Below are positions 8,886 through 17,934 of a DNA stretch of 64,000 bases, one piece after another. Source of the stretch: Extibacter muris. Lineage in GTDB: Bacteria; Bacillota; Clostridia; Lachnospirales; Lachnospiraceae. The stretch is from positions 172,681 through 236,680 of the forward strand of contig NZ_SMMX01000005.1 in assembly GCF_004345005.1 (NCBI RefSeq), in the 5' to 3' direction. Position 1 is the first letter of the stretch, and each line of letters opens with the position of its first letter. The notes below the pieces were generated by a model. It saw only the letters and a list, made by a program, of their open reading frames with translations. It did not search any database and was not told the DNA's origin. A program made the position numbers and the translations under genes.

Positions 8886-9704
8886 ATGATTCATAAAGAC
8901 AGGACAGCGCCGGTAGGAGTGTTTGATTCCGGCGTGGGCGGGCTTACCGTGGCGCGGGAGATTATGCGCCAGCTGCCAGATGAGAATATCGTGTATTTCG
9001 GCGATACGGCGAGAGTTCCATATGGCAGCAAGTCGAAGAACAATATTATCCGGTTCTCCCGTCAGATTATCCGTTTTCTTGAGACGAAGAGCGTGAAAGC
9101 GATAGTCATAGCATGTAATACGGCGAGCGCTCTGGCACTTGACGTGCTGAAGGAGGAATCCGACATTCCGGTCATCGGTGTCATCACGCCCGGCGCCCGG
9201 GCTGCGGTGAAGGAGACCAGAAGCAAGAAGATAGGTGTCGTCGGAACAGAAGCTACCATCCGCAGCCATACATACTCCAAGGTCATCACGGAGATGGAGC
9301 CTGAGGCGTCGGTAATCGGCAAGCCGTGTCCACTGTTCGTGCCGCTGGTGGAGGAGGGGTTTGCAAAGCATCATGTCACGGATGAGATTATCGAATACTA
9401 CCTGAAGGAGATGAAGCATTCGGATATCGATACGATGATACTCGGCTGTACCCATTATCCGCTGCTCAGGTCGCGTATCATGGAATACTTCGGAAAAGAC
9501 GTCCACATCGTCAATCCGGCCTATGAGACAGCGATGGACCTGAAAGCGCTGCTTGTGGGGCAGGATATGGACAATGATTCGGGAAACCTTGCCAGATATG
9601 AGTTCTATGTGAGCGATACGGCTGAGAAGTTCAAGCATTTTGCCAATTCCATACTGCCGTACAATGTAGAGACGATCCAGCAAATCAATATAGAGGAATA
9701 TTAG
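8886..9704 (+). CDS. murI: Glutamate racemase
   Basis: Cofactor-independent racemase that supplies D-glutamate for peptidoglycan. The signature VGVFDSGVGGLTVAREI is at the N-terminus, YFGDTARVPYG follows, and the two catalytic cysteines lie in ACNTASALA (near residue 73) and GCTHYPLL (near residue 185). Length (272) matches the family. I chose ATG 8886; a TTG three bases earlier is an alternative. The next gene begins 8 bases downstream, so the two are probably co-transcribed. Confidence 0.95.
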   Translation: MIHKDRTAPVGVFDSGVGGLTVAREIMRQLPDENIVYFGDTARVPYGSKSKNNIIRFSRQIIRFLETKSVKAIVIACNTASALALDVLKEESDIPVIGVITPGARAAVKETRSKKIGVVGTEATIRSHTYSKVITEMEPEASVIGKPCPLFVPLVEEGFAKHHVTDEIIEYYLKEMKHSDIDTMILGCTHYPLLRSRIMEYFGKDVHIVNPAYETAMDLKALLVGQDMDNDSGNLARYEFYVSDTAEKFKHFANSILPYNVETIQQINIEEY

Positions 9705-9712
9705 GTGAGAAT

Positions 9713-10156
9713 ATGACGAAAGATGTACTGTTAAGCATATCCGGCCTCCACTTAGACGCCGTGGGAGGAGAAGCGGACGATAATGAAGCGATAGAAGTGA
9801 TCACGCCTGCCTGTTACTATAACAAGAACGGCAAGCACTATGTCATATATGAGGAGCCGGTGGAGGGCATGGCAGGCACGGTCAGGAACACGATCAAGAT
9901 TACAGGAGACCGTGTGTTTGAGATTATCAAAAGCGGTCTGGCCAATGCCCACATGGTATTTGAAAAGGATAAGATCAATATGACCCAGTATGAGACGCCT
10001 TATGGGGAGCTGCTCGTCGGAATCCATACGAGGAAGATAGAAGTGGATGCCAGGGAGGACAACATAGCCGTAGCCGTAAGCTATGCGCTGGACATCAATG
10101 ACGAGAAAGTGGCGGACTGTAATATCGATATGAATATAAAAGCATTGGAACGCTAG
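9713..10156 (+). CDS. DUF1934 (YwiB-like) beta-barrel protein
   Basis: 147-residue protein with the DUF1934 pattern: an N-terminal strand DVLLSISGLH, a central NGKHYVIYEEPVEGMAGT segment, and the QYETPYGELLVGIHTRKIEV block near the end. Family members are calycin-like beta barrels of unknown function, often beside murI or argS in Firmicutes. It lies 8 bases after murI with GGTGAG as ribosome site. The downstream terminator begins inside its last codons. Confidence 0.8.
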   Translation: MTKDVLLSISGLHLDAVGGEADDNEAIEVITPACYYNKNGKHYVIYEEPVEGMAGTVRNTIKITGDRVFEIIKSGLANAHMVFEKDKINMTQYETPYGELLVGIHTRKIEVDAREDNIAVAVSYALDINDEKVADCNIDMNIKALER

Positions 10157-10170
10157 TCCCAATGCTTTTT
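10141..10170. terminator. Bidirectional terminator between convergent genes
   Basis: AGCATTGG (10141-10148) pairs with CCAATGCT (10159-10166), with TTTTTAT on the plus side and TTTTATA on the minus side. It overlaps the stop codon of the DUF1934 gene and serves the convergent gene ending at 10195. Confidence 0.8.
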
Positions 10171-10194
10171 ATAATGTACCGTATCTGATTCTTG

Positions 10195-10635
10195 CTACCT
10201 GCCTGTAATCCGTTTGAAGAAGCCTTTTTTCTTGGGCGGTGTCTCAAGTGGTCCTCTCAGACCTTTAACACCTGTGATGTAGATGCCGCTCACCGTTGCC
10301 TTCACTTCTTTTTTGACAGGGATGAGCGGGAATACCTGGGCATCGCACATCAGCGTCATGACCTTTGGACCGACCTTGGCTTTGACGACAGGAACTTTGG
10401 AGCGGCGGAGATACTTAGGGGTGCCCTCCACCACGACGGGAGGGAAACCTGCGTCCTTAAGGCGCATCTTGCCCTTGTCGATGATAAGCATAGACGCGGT
10501 CTGCGCCACCGCATCCAGCTGTTCCTGCTGGGCAGCCTGCTTCTTTTCCGCTCTTTTTCCGAGAAAATATAATACAACACATGCTATAATTAATACAATT
10601 AAGATAACAAGCAGTACGATTGTTAATGTACTCAT
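10195..10635 (-). CDS. Membrane-anchored protein of unknown function
   Basis: 146-residue protein with one N-terminal membrane helix (about residues 3-24, STLTIVLLVILIVLIIACVV), a short charged linker KRAEKKQAAQQEQ, and a soluble domain that includes RLKDAGFPPVVVEGTPKYLRR and a basic tail KKKGFFKRITGR. The cytoplasmic domain sits after the helix by the positive-inside rule. I chose ATG 10635 because AGGAGG lies 6 bases upstream, rather than an earlier in-frame ATG at 10650. I do not recognise the family. It is convergent with the murI operon and divergent from cls. Confidence 0.7.
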   Translation of the reverse strand: MSTLTIVLLVILIVLIIACVVLYFLGKRAEKKQAAQQEQLDAVAQTASMLIIDKGKMRLKDAGFPPVVVEGTPKYLRRSKVPVVKAKVGPKVMTLMCDAQVFPLIPVKKEVKATVSGIYITGVKGLRGPLETPPKKKGFFKRITGR

Positions 10636-10778
10636 GGGGACCTCCTGCAAATAGACTTTTTCACGATGTACATTGTATCATTCTTTTTGTTGAAGTGCAA
10701 GAGATTTGACATTTTAGGGTTACTTTTCTCGGCAGATGACGTTATAATAGAACACATATATTATGAGGGAGTGAATTT

Positions 10779-12254
10779 ATGTTACAGAATATAGCGCAGG
10801 GTGTGGGAACGACCTACTGGTGGATCCTCGACCATCTGTTGTTTATCAATATTATATTTTCCCTGCTGATCATCTTTTTCCAGCGGAGGAATCCTACCAC
10901 TGTCTGGGCGTGGCTGCTCCTGCTCTACTTTGTTCCTATCCTTGGTTTTATACTGTATCTTGTCCTTGGACAGAACTTCCGCAAGGAGCGGATGTTCAAG
11001 ATGAAGGAGATAGAAGGGGAGATCAAGTACGCCGTCCGGCGGCAGGAGGAGTCCATATACCGCAGGAAGCTGCGGCTGCGCGATCCGGAGCTGGAACGGT
11101 TCAAGAGCCTGATCTTGTACAACCTGAACGAAGGGGAAGCGGTGCTGACGGACAATAACGACATCCGCATCTACACGGACGGCAGGGAGAAGTTCCAGGC
11201 GCTCATGACGGAGATGGAGCATGCCAGGAACTATATCCATCTGCAATACTATATCATCCGCAACGATGAGCTGTGGCAGGAGATCGAGGAGGTGCTAGTC
11301 CGCAAGGCGAGGCAGGGCGTGGAAGTAAGGGTGCTTTTTGACAGCATGGGCTGCAGGGGCATGCACAACGCAGACTGGGTGAGGCTCGAGAAGGCCGGCA
11401 TCGAGGTGGCGGAATTCTTTCCGGCTGTGCTCGGCAAGCTTCAGCTGCGCGTCAACTACCGCAACCACAGGAAGATCGTCGTGATAGACGGACGGATCGG
11501 CTTCGTGGGCGGCTTCAATATCGGGAGGGAATATCTTGGGCTGGACAAGAAGTTCGGCTACTGGAGAGATACGCATATCTGTATCGAAGGCTCGGCAGTC
11601 ACTTCCCTGGCGGTCAGATTCGTGCTTGACTGGAACTATGCGGCAAGGGAGAACCTCTTCCTGGAAGACCGTCTCTTTGAGATACCGACTTATATCCGCA
11701 ACGGGCGGGATCCCGTCCAGATCATATCGAGCGGACCGGACTCGAGGAGCCAGGAGATACGCAACAACTACCTGCGGCTCATCCATATGGCCAGAAAGAG
11801 CATCTATATCCAGACGCCCTATTTTATTCCGGACGAGGATATCAGGGACGCGCTCGTCATCGCGGCCAAGTCGGGCATCGACGTGCGCATCATGATTCCG
11901 TGCAAGCCGGACCACCCGTTCGTATACTGGGCCACCTATTCGTATGCAGGAGAGATGATAGAGGCTGGAGCGAGATGCTACACGTATGACAACGGGTTCC
12001 TCCACACGAAGTGCCTCTGCGTGGACGGACTTGTAAGCTGCATCGGGACGGCCAATATGGATATCCGCAGCTTTGCCCTTAACTTCGAGGTGAACGCGGT
12101 CATCTACAGCGCCAGGACGACGGAGAAGCTCATGGAGGCTTTCGTCAACGACATTCCGAAGAGTACGCTTATAACGAGAAAGGGCTACGAGCGCCGCGGG
12201 CTCGTCATCCGTGTCAAGGAACAGTTCTGCCGTCTCCTCTCTCCGGTATTATGA
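10779..12254 (+). CDS. cls: Cardiolipin synthase
   Basis: 491-residue membrane enzyme that joins two phosphatidylglycerols into cardiolipin. Two N-terminal membrane helices (about residues 15-65) precede two phospholipase-D domains. Each carries an HxKxxxxD motif, HRKIVVIDG near residue 229 and HTKCLCVDG near residue 408, both followed by the expected G-x-x-N (GGFNIG and GTANMD). GAGGGAG is the ribosome site and TATAAT at about 10742 is a likely -10 box. Length and domain order are normal. Confidence 0.95.
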   Translation: MLQNIAQGVGTTYWWILDHLLFINIIFSLLIIFFQRRNPTTVWAWLLLLYFVPILGFILYLVLGQNFRKERMFKMKEIEGEIKYAVRRQEESIYRRKLRLRDPELERFKSLILYNLNEGEAVLTDNNDIRIYTDGREKFQALMTEMEHARNYIHLQYYIIRNDELWQEIEEVLVRKARQGVEVRVLFDSMGCRGMHNADWVRLEKAGIEVAEFFPAVLGKLQLRVNYRNHRKIVVIDGRIGFVGGFNIGREYLGLDKKFGYWRDTHICIEGSAVTSLAVRFVLDWNYAARENLFLEDRLFEIPTYIRNGRDPVQIISSGPDSRSQEIRNNYLRLIHMARKSIYIQTPYFIPDEDIRDALVIAAKSGIDVRIMIPCKPDHPFVYWATYSYAGEMIEAGARCYTYDNGFLHTKCLCVDGLVSCIGTANMDIRSFALNFEVNAVIYSARTTEKLMEAFVNDIPKSTLITRKGYERRGLVIRVKEQFCRLLSPVL

Positions 12255-12380
12255 CAGCCAGCCTTTAAAAAGTGAAATAAGTGTGAAAAAGGTTTCAAAT
12301 TCAAAGGGAATGTGCTATAACTAATAGTGTGTGTCTGGGACAGAGGGACATAAAAGATAAAGAATCGACGAGGTGTAAGT

Positions 12381-13457
12381 ATGAAAAAGAAATTAACTGC
12401 CGTATTGGCATTGGTATGTGCCGGTTCCATGGCACTGGCAGGATGTGCAGGAAGCAATAGGATCGATACCGATGCAGTGACGGTTGAAGGATATAAAGGT
12501 ATTGAAGTACCAGAGGTTGAGAAAGCCGCCAAAGTGACCGACAAGGATGTAGAGAGCACGATCCAGTCCACGCTGGAATCCAAGGCGACACAGAAAGAGA
12601 TTACCGACCGGGCGGTAGAGAACGGAGACACGGTAAATATAGATTTCGTGGGAAAGATTGACGGGGAGGCGTTCGACGGCGGAAGTGCCGAAGATTATCC
12701 CCTTACAATAGGCTCCGGCGTATTTATCGAAGGGTTTGAGGAAAGCGTCATCGGGCATAACGTCGGGGAGACGTATGACTGGAACGGCAAGTTCCCGGAC
12801 AATTACGGCAATGCGGAGCAGGCCGGTAAAGATGTCGTATTCACGATTACGGTGAACAAGATAACCCAGGATGAAGTCCCGGAATTAAACAACAAGTTTG
12901 TGAAATCCGTATCCAAGAAGTCCAAGACGGTAAAGGAATACAAGCAAGAAGTAAAGAAACAGCTGTTAGAAGATGCTGATACCGCGTACAATGACAACCT
13001 GTCCTCTGCAGTATGGGAGGCAGTGCTTGACAAGTCGAAGGTCAAGAAGTATCCCAAGAAAGATGTCAAGGAGATAGAGGATAACCTCATCCAGCAGTAT
13101 AAGGATGCCGCAGAGTATTACGGCATGGAGTATGAGGCATTCATCCAGGAACAGATGGGAGCTTCGGTAGAAGACTTTGAAAATCAGGTGAACAAGGCGG
13201 CAAAGGCAAGCGTGAAGCAGAGCCTTGTCACAAAGGCTATTGCAGATAAGGAGAACATAAAGCTGACGGCTGACGAATACAAGAAACAGCTCAAGCAGAT
13301 GGCCGAGAATTACGGCTATGAGGATGCAAAAGCGCTGAAAGAAGCGGCACCAGAAGAGGATCTGAAAGAGATGGCGCTGAACAACCTCGTAAAAGACTGG
13401 CTTGCAAAGAACTGCGTGCAGGTGGCAAAGACAGAGTCAAAAGATACAGAGGAATAA
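12381..13457 (+). CDS. FKBP/trigger-factor-like lipoprotein (peptidyl-prolyl isomerase)
   Basis: 358-residue exported lipoprotein. The signal peptide ends in a lipobox with the lipidated cysteine at about residue 22 (ALAGC). An FKBP domain follows at about residues 75-155 (GDTVNIDFVGKIDGEAFDGG, IGSGVFIEGFEESVIG), then a helical trigger-factor-like C-terminal region (residues 165-345). The ribosome-binding domain of true trigger factor is absent, so it is an extracellular folding helper rather than Tig itself. A TTTCAA/TATAAC promoter with a 17-base spacer lies about 50-80 bases upstream, and a long hairpin follows. Confidence 0.85.
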   Translation: MKKKLTAVLALVCAGSMALAGCAGSNRIDTDAVTVEGYKGIEVPEVEKAAKVTDKDVESTIQSTLESKATQKEITDRAVENGDTVNIDFVGKIDGEAFDGGSAEDYPLTIGSGVFIEGFEESVIGHNVGETYDWNGKFPDNYGNAEQAGKDVVFTITVNKITQDEVPELNNKFVKSVSKKSKTVKEYKQEVKKQLLEDADTAYNDNLSSAVWEAVLDKSKVKKYPKKDVKEIEDNLIQQYKDAAEYYGMEYEAFIQEQMGASVEDFENQVNKAAKASVKQSLVTKAIADKENIKLTADEYKKQLKQMAENYGYEDAKALKEAAPEEDLKEMALNNLVKDWLAKNCVQVAKTESKDTEE

Positions 13458-13464
13458 ATAATCG

Positions 13465-13533
13465 AGAAGAGCCGGAATCAGGCGACAGTATGTTATATGA
13501 GATAACATCCTCGTACCTGATTCCGGCTCTTCT
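13465..13533. terminator. Long hairpin terminator between convergent genes
   Basis: An 18-bp stem (13465-13482 with 13516-13533, core AGAGCCGGAATCAGG) encloses a smaller TGTTAT/ATAACA hairpin. The T-rich side lies on the minus strand, so it best serves the minus-strand gene ending at 13583, and it may also stop plus-strand transcription. Confidence 0.7.
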
Positions 13534-13582
13534 TAATAAAAACGGCTTTCGCAGCGAAGCGAGGAAGCCAGACATGCTACAA

Positions 13583-13876
13583 TCATGTTACAAAGCGTAC
13601 CCTCGCCCATGTCAGTAACGTAGACAGCCGGAGAGCATCTGCCGGGCTGTATATATAGAACAGACAGGAGCCCTCTTTCCTTTCCTCCTTGATAGACGCC
13701 AACTTTTCCACAGGAATATCACATATGATAATATCGCTGTCCTGCCAACCAGTCTGCATAGATGTCGATGTATTTACGTTGTTAGTAACAGGCCCTTCTT
13801 CCATGACAGATCGAATCAGAGGTTCTAAGTCAGTATGTTCAGAGAAAATAGTTATTTTACGTTCTTCATGATACAT
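13583..13876 (-). CDS. Small protein of unknown function downstream of the EAL gene
   Basis: 97 residues with alternating strand/helix text (KITIFSEHTDLEPLIRSVM, DSDIIICDIPVEKLASI, CLFYIYSPADALRLSTLL) that loosely suggests a receiver-like alpha/beta fold, but no phospho-acceptor pattern is convincing. GGGAGAGG lies upstream of ATG 13876. It sits about 40 bases downstream of the EAL-domain frame on the same strand, so it may be the last gene of that operon. I do not recognise the family. Confidence 0.5.
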   Translation of the reverse strand: MYHEERKITIFSEHTDLEPLIRSVMEEGPVTNNVNTSTSMQTGWQDSDIIICDIPVEKLASIKEERKEGSCLFYIYSPADALRLSTLLTWARVRFVT

Positions 13877-13917
13877 AGTAAGACCTCTCCCTTTCTGAGT
13901 CCCGATGAATCCAAGCG

Positions 13918-15000
13918 CTAGCTGTTCCAGTATTTTTCTTCAAATTCTTCCGGGGTGACCGGCTTAGAGATATAGTACCCCTGGATGCTGTCTGCAGACA
14001 TGCTTCGGACGGTGTCCAGTTCGTCTTCATATTCCACGCCTTCCACGCAGACCGAGATTCCGATGCTGTGGCACAGGCTGATGACGGCCTGGATGAACGA
14101 ACGGTTGAAGAAATGCTCTTTATCATTAATCAATGAGATGAACATCCGGTCTATCTTGACGATATCCGCCAGTGTCTGTGAGAGCATGCCCAGGGAAGAA
14201 TAGCCTGTCCCAAAATCATCCATGGCGATACATATGTCTATATCCTGCAGACGCTGGAACGTAGCTTTCAATGTAGGCATGTCCGTCACGAAATAGCGTT
14301 CTGTCATCTCGAGTACGATGTGCCTGGCAGGAAGGTCATATTTCTTCAGCAGCTCCTCTACATAAGATACAAAGTCATCTTCAATTATCTGAACGTATGA
14401 TACATTGATATTCATGACGAAGTCAGGCCATCTGTCAATCCATTTCTTACAAGTGCAGAAGGCCTTATCCAGTACCCATTTGCCGACGGTTTCGATATTT
14501 CCGTTGGATTCCAGAAGAGGTATGAACTCCGCTGGCCCTACCTTTTCCATCTTCGGCGAATACCAGCGCAGCAAGGCTTCCGCGCCCTTCAGCCCGAGCT
14601 CGTCTGATTTGACGAGGGGCTGATACACGACGGAGAACCCATCCATGCCGTTCATCACGCAGCGCTGCAGTTCGTTCGTCAGTTCCATGATATGTAGGTT
14701 GGACTGAAGAAGGCCCGGAGTGAACGCGGTGCACATGTTCTTGCCTTTCTTCTTAGATGCCTCCAGTGCGCTCATGGCACATTTTAAGAGGCCGAGGTAG
14801 TTGTCCGTATCCGTGCCGAGCATGGCTATGCCGGCTGAAATCGTGCAGTAGTAGGAGATGCCGTCAATCTCGTGTTCTTTGTTGGCATAGATATGTATCT
14901 TGGAATATAAGCTGTTCATGTCCTCGAGCGTGGCACCCGGACAGAAGACGGCACCTTCGTCTCCGTCAAACCGGAAGGTTTCTGCCTTATGTGGTATCAT
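13918..15000 (-). pseudogene. EAL-domain part of a broken PAS-GGDEF-EAL protein
   Basis: 360-residue frame. It begins inside a GGDEF domain that has lost its first half, and the signature reads FRFDGDEGAVF where RxGGDEF is expected, so cyclase activity is unlikely. The following EAL domain (about residues 110-355) looks intact: EALLRW, INVS, LEMTE, AMDDFGTGYSS, VKIDRMF, CVEGVE and QGYYISKP are all present, consistent with c-di-GMP phosphodiesterase activity. The frame overlaps the end of the PAS frame by ATGA (14997-15000), so coupled translation of a separate EAL protein is possible. I call it a pseudogene fragment because the parent protein is plainly split. Confidence 0.75.
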
Positions 15001-15503
15001 ATGGCTTCAATATGGCTCTTGCATTCCTCCTGGGTAAAAAGTCCGGTCGTCCGGTCCATCTTCCCCTTGCTGCCGACCGGAGTGACGACGCCCGCGAACA
15101 TGGTGGGCTTACCGCCGCCGTCCCTGGACAGCAGGACGCGGCAGCAGACCCAGATGTATTCATTCTTCTTGTTCAAGATCTGGTATTCTACATCGTGGAT
15201 ATCCGTATATCCAGACAGCATCTCATCGATAGAGTCGTAATAACGCTGATTGTCCTTCTCATGTATAAGTTCCCCCCAAAGAGGTATGAGTCCCGGCTCG
15301 AGCCGCCCGGGCAGATCGAAATCACGGGTCATGTTCTCGGACACGAGGGCAGTATCCGTGGACATATCCACGATATAGATATAATCTTCGGTACTTTTGA
15401 CGATGGCATTATAGAAGGCATCTGTATCTATGTAAAATGAATCAGGTATGCATTCATGATGTTTCATAAGCCCACCCTTTACACAAACAAGCTTTAAGTT
15501 CAT
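14997..15503 (-). pseudogene. PAS-domain part of a broken PAS-GGDEF-EAL protein
   Basis: The frame encodes a PAS-like domain of about 140 residues (AFYNAIVKSTEDYIYIVDMS, VEYQILNKKNEYIWVCCRVL) and then the very start of a GGDEF domain (MDRTTGLFTQEECKSHIEAI) before stopping. About 50-60 residues that should connect to the GGDEF remnant in the next frame are missing and the frames differ. The likely start is the second in-frame ATG (MKHHE, about 15467), since the first residues up to the GGG are weakly supported. It would have sensed a small signal and controlled c-di-GMP turnover. Confidence 0.7.
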
Positions 15504-15572
15504 TGTAGATGACCGGGTATGTTAAATCAACCAAAAGTAGCAAATAATTACTGTTTGTGCAGATTATGGGGG

Positions 15573-17495
15573 TTATTCGTCGAATACTTCTATCTCCAGG
15601 TCTCCCTGGTACTTCCGTTCCATCTGGTGCCGGGCTTTCCGGTGCTCTACCGTGTCAAAGATGATTGAAAAATCATAGTCCTCAGGATACAGCTGTGACG
15701 CGGGGACCTGCAGCTTCAGACGCTTTTTGTTGACGATAAGCTTCTCTTTCTGCACCTGTACGAGGACATTGCCGCGGCTGTCCGCCGTCTGGACGACGAT
15801 GCCGATCTTCCGGTCCGGCAGAACCATGACACTGTCACCCCTCGTGAAACTGTCTTCCTGCGCTGCCGCGGGCTTTATATGATCGACGGGCTTCAGACGT
15901 GGGGCAGATACTTTGCAAAATGGTTCGGTTGCTTCATAGCCCTTCAGTTCGGCGATGACATGCTCCGCACGCGGCCCGTAAGCTTCTCTGGCGGCAGCCG
16001 CCAGCATCCCGTCGGGCACACCGAGCCGCTTGGCGATATACAGAGCGCAGCTGTCTCCAGATTCACCGATGGTGAGGCGGTAGAGCGGCTTTAACGTCTC
16101 CTTGTCGAATTCCATACGGGCATTGGAAATGCCGGGGTGACGTCCGGCGTATTCCTTCACTTCCGGATAGTGGGTCGTCACAAAGAACAAGGCGCCGCTT
16201 CTGCGCAGCTCTTCCAGTATAGAGATGGCAATCCCCATGCCCTCGGCGGGATCAGTGCCGGAACCGAGCTCATCCATGACGACAAGGCTGTCCTTGGTCA
16301 CTCTTTTTAAGATATCCAGCACATTTTTGATATGTGCCGAGAAGGTGGACAGATTATCTGCTATATTCTGCCCGTCCCCGATATCACACAGAATCTGGTT
16401 GTTCATTGCAACGTCTGCAGACGTACATGGGACGTGCAGGCCGGCACATGCCATAGCGCTTACGAGGGCGACGGTCTTAAGGGCGACCGTCTTCCCTCCG
16501 GTATTCGGACCGGTAATGATGATACCGCTTGTGCCTCGGCCGGCCTCGAAGTCGAGCGGCACGCACGTCTCTCTCTCCAGCATCGGATGCCGCGCGCCGG
16601 TGATGGAGATATACCGGTCAAGGTTGATGGCGGGTTCTGACGCGTCCATATCGAGGCTCAGCTTCGCTTTGGCGAATACGAAGTCGAGGACTGCGATGAC
16701 CCGTACATCTTCTTTTAAGGCCTCCTCATTCTGGGCGATCTGCTCGAGCAGCTCGTAGAGCACCCTGCGTTCTTCGGAATCTTCCTGGATCTTCCATACT
16801 TCCAGCTCTTCCCGGAGGGCAGCGACAGCCTCAGGTTCGATGAACAGCGTTGCACCAGAAGCAGACTTGTCTACGACGCTGCCGGCTACTTTCGTACGGC
16901 ATTCCTTCTTGACCGGAATACAGAGCCTTCCGTTGCGCTGGACGATAAAGGAATCGCTGGCGCAGGCACCGGCAGCCTTCAGGGCGCGGGATGCCTTCTC
17001 GCTGATCTTCTCTTCCGAGCGCTGGATCTGCCGTCGGATGTCCTTCAGATACCCGGAGGCATAGTCATCTACACGTCCGGCACGGATACAGCGTTCGATA
17101 TCCTCCTTCAGCTCCTCGGGAAGATACAGGTTGTCATTGTAAAAGGCGATCCGTATGCGCTGTTCCTCCCCCTTTTTCAGATAGAGCTTCAGGCGGCGGA
17201 CGGCATTGAGGAACAGCCCTATCTCCTCGAGCTGTTCGGGCAGGAGCAGCTCTCCGATGACTGCCTTTTCTATAAACGCTTCGATGTGTTCCATTGCAGG
17301 AAGAGGCGGCAGGCCGAGCAGTTCGACCATTTCACGTGCCTGTGTCGTCTCACGCATGTTTTTGCGCAGCTTTGACTCGGACAGGAAGGGGTGGAGAGAG
17401 CGTATCTGCTCTTTTGCACGGGCGGTAAGGGCACAGTCTGCCAGTTTCTCTATAATTTCATAATATCCGATGATTTCTAATGATTTATTGTACAT
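15573..17495 (-). CDS. MutS2-like ATPase lacking the Smr domain
   Basis: 640-residue MutS-family ATPase. The core and lever region comes first, then the ATPase with Walker A GPNTGGKT near residue 330, Walker B VVMDELGSGTDPAEG and the switch FVTTHYPEVKEYA. MutS2 proteins are usually about 780-800 residues and end in a KOW-like linker and an Smr nuclease domain. This one ends after a short KOW-like part (GDSVMVLPDRKIGIVVQ) with no Smr. MutS2 has been linked to recombination suppression and, in Bacillus, to rescue of collided ribosomes. I chose ATG 17495 (MYNKS), with AAGGA at 17503-17507; the frame stays open to 17633, across two terminators. Confidence 0.85.
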   Translation of the reverse strand: MYNKSLEIIGYYEIIEKLADCALTARAKEQIRSLHPFLSESKLRKNMRETTQAREMVELLGLPPLPAMEHIEAFIEKAVIGELLLPEQLEEIGLFLNAVRRLKLYLKKGEEQRIRIAFYNDNLYLPEELKEDIERCIRAGRVDDYASGYLKDIRRQIQRSEEKISEKASRALKAAGACASDSFIVQRNGRLCIPVKKECRTKVAGSVVDKSASGATLFIEPEAVAALREELEVWKIQEDSEERRVLYELLEQIAQNEEALKEDVRVIAVLDFVFAKAKLSLDMDASEPAINLDRYISITGARHPMLERETCVPLDFEAGRGTSGIIITGPNTGGKTVALKTVALVSAMACAGLHVPCTSADVAMNNQILCDIGDGQNIADNLSTFSAHIKNVLDILKRVTKDSLVVMDELGSGTDPAEGMGIAISILEELRRSGALFFVTTHYPEVKEYAGRHPGISNARMEFDKETLKPLYRLTIGESGDSCALYIAKRLGVPDGMLAAAAREAYGPRAEHVIAELKGYEATEPFCKVSAPRLKPVDHIKPAAAQEDSFTRGDSVMVLPDRKIGIVVQTADSRGNVLVQVQKEKLIVNKKRLKLQVPASQLYPEDYDFSIIFDTVEHRKARHQMERKYQGDLEIEVFDE

Positions 17496-17516
17496 GTGCA
17501 TATTCCTTTCTGGTAT

Positions 17517-17575
17517 TAAAATAAAAGACCACAGAAGCGTATCCGCCCTGTTCAAGGCATACGGCTTCTGTGGTC
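17517..17575 (-). terminator. Intrinsic terminator 2 in the MutS2-like leader
   Basis: Perfect 12-bp stem, minus strand GACCACAGAAGC / GCTTCTGTGGTC (plus positions 17564-17575 and 17527-17538). A further CGTAT/ATACG helix lies inside, and TTTTATTTTA follows. It ends about 10 bases before the ribosome site of the MutS2-like gene, so it must be bypassed for expression. Confidence 0.8.
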
Positions 17576-17597
17576 CAAAGAACAGACAGACTGGGCA

Positions 17598-17625
17598 ATA
17601 AAAAACACAGCCCTTACAAGCTGTG
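17598..17625 (-). terminator. Intrinsic terminator 1 in the MutS2-like leader
   Basis: Minus-strand CACAGC (17620-17625) pairs with GCTGTG (17606-17611) around an 8-base loop, and TTTTTTATT follows. It lies upstream of the second terminator, giving a tandem pair. Confidence 0.75.
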
Positions 17626-17649
17626 CATTCCATAGGATCCCTTCACTGT

Positions 17650-17820
17650 CTATATAAACAGGAAAGCGTATGAATGTGTATCGTAAGGCGAATATACCGG
17701 CGGAATCGGACGCACCGGCATAGAGAGTACGACGGCCCGAAAGCCAGGGTACTCCGACAACGTATTTATTTCGCTGTATATCCCTTCACTGACACAATTA
17801 ACATACACTACCTCGTTCAT
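17650..17820 (-). other. Possible 56-residue leader ORF
   Basis: A frame from ATG 17820 to TAG at 17650-17652 starts about 20 bases after the expected transcription start. Its peptide ends in the Tyr/Pro-rich stretch RPIPPVYSPYDTHSYAFLFI. No ribosome site is visible. The 12-base sequence CAGTGAAGGGAT occurs both inside it and just downstream of it. It may be a regulatory leader or only spacer RNA. Confidence 0.3.
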
Positions 17821-17845
17821 TGATTATTCTATGATTATTGGATTT

Positions 17846-17873
17846 ATTATAACATATGGGGTAAAGTTGTCAA
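17846..17873 (-). promoter_or_regulatory. Strong sigma-A promoter for the MutS2-like leader
   Basis: Minus strand TTGACA (17868-17873), 16-base spacer, TATAAT (17846-17851): both hexamers match the consensus perfectly. The transcript would start near 17839 and run about 345 bases before the MutS2-like start codon. Confidence 0.85.
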
Positions 17874-17934
17874 CCGGAAAAGTGGTTTTGCATAATATTG
17901 GCATGCATTTGCAGAAGATTGGGGCATAGCAAGT

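Larger units (their letters stand above)
17496..17633 (-). other. Cys-rich in-frame upstream extension across the terminators
   Basis: The MutS2-like frame is open for 46 more codons up to ATG 17633, which has GAAGGGA just upstream. The text begins MECTACKGCVFYCPVC with five cysteines in 16 residues and is translated straight through both terminator hairpins. It could be an attenuator-type leader, an alternative N-terminus, or chance. A translating ribosome here would prevent the hairpins from folding. Confidence 0.35.

Noticed and set aside
8829..9683. Minus-strand frame opposite murI (284 codons)
   Set aside because: Antisense shadow of a well-supported gene with no family features.
17517..17820. 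T-box riboswitch before the MutS2-like gene
   Set aside because: The conserved T-box bulge sequence and specifier layout were not found; only promoter and terminators are clear.
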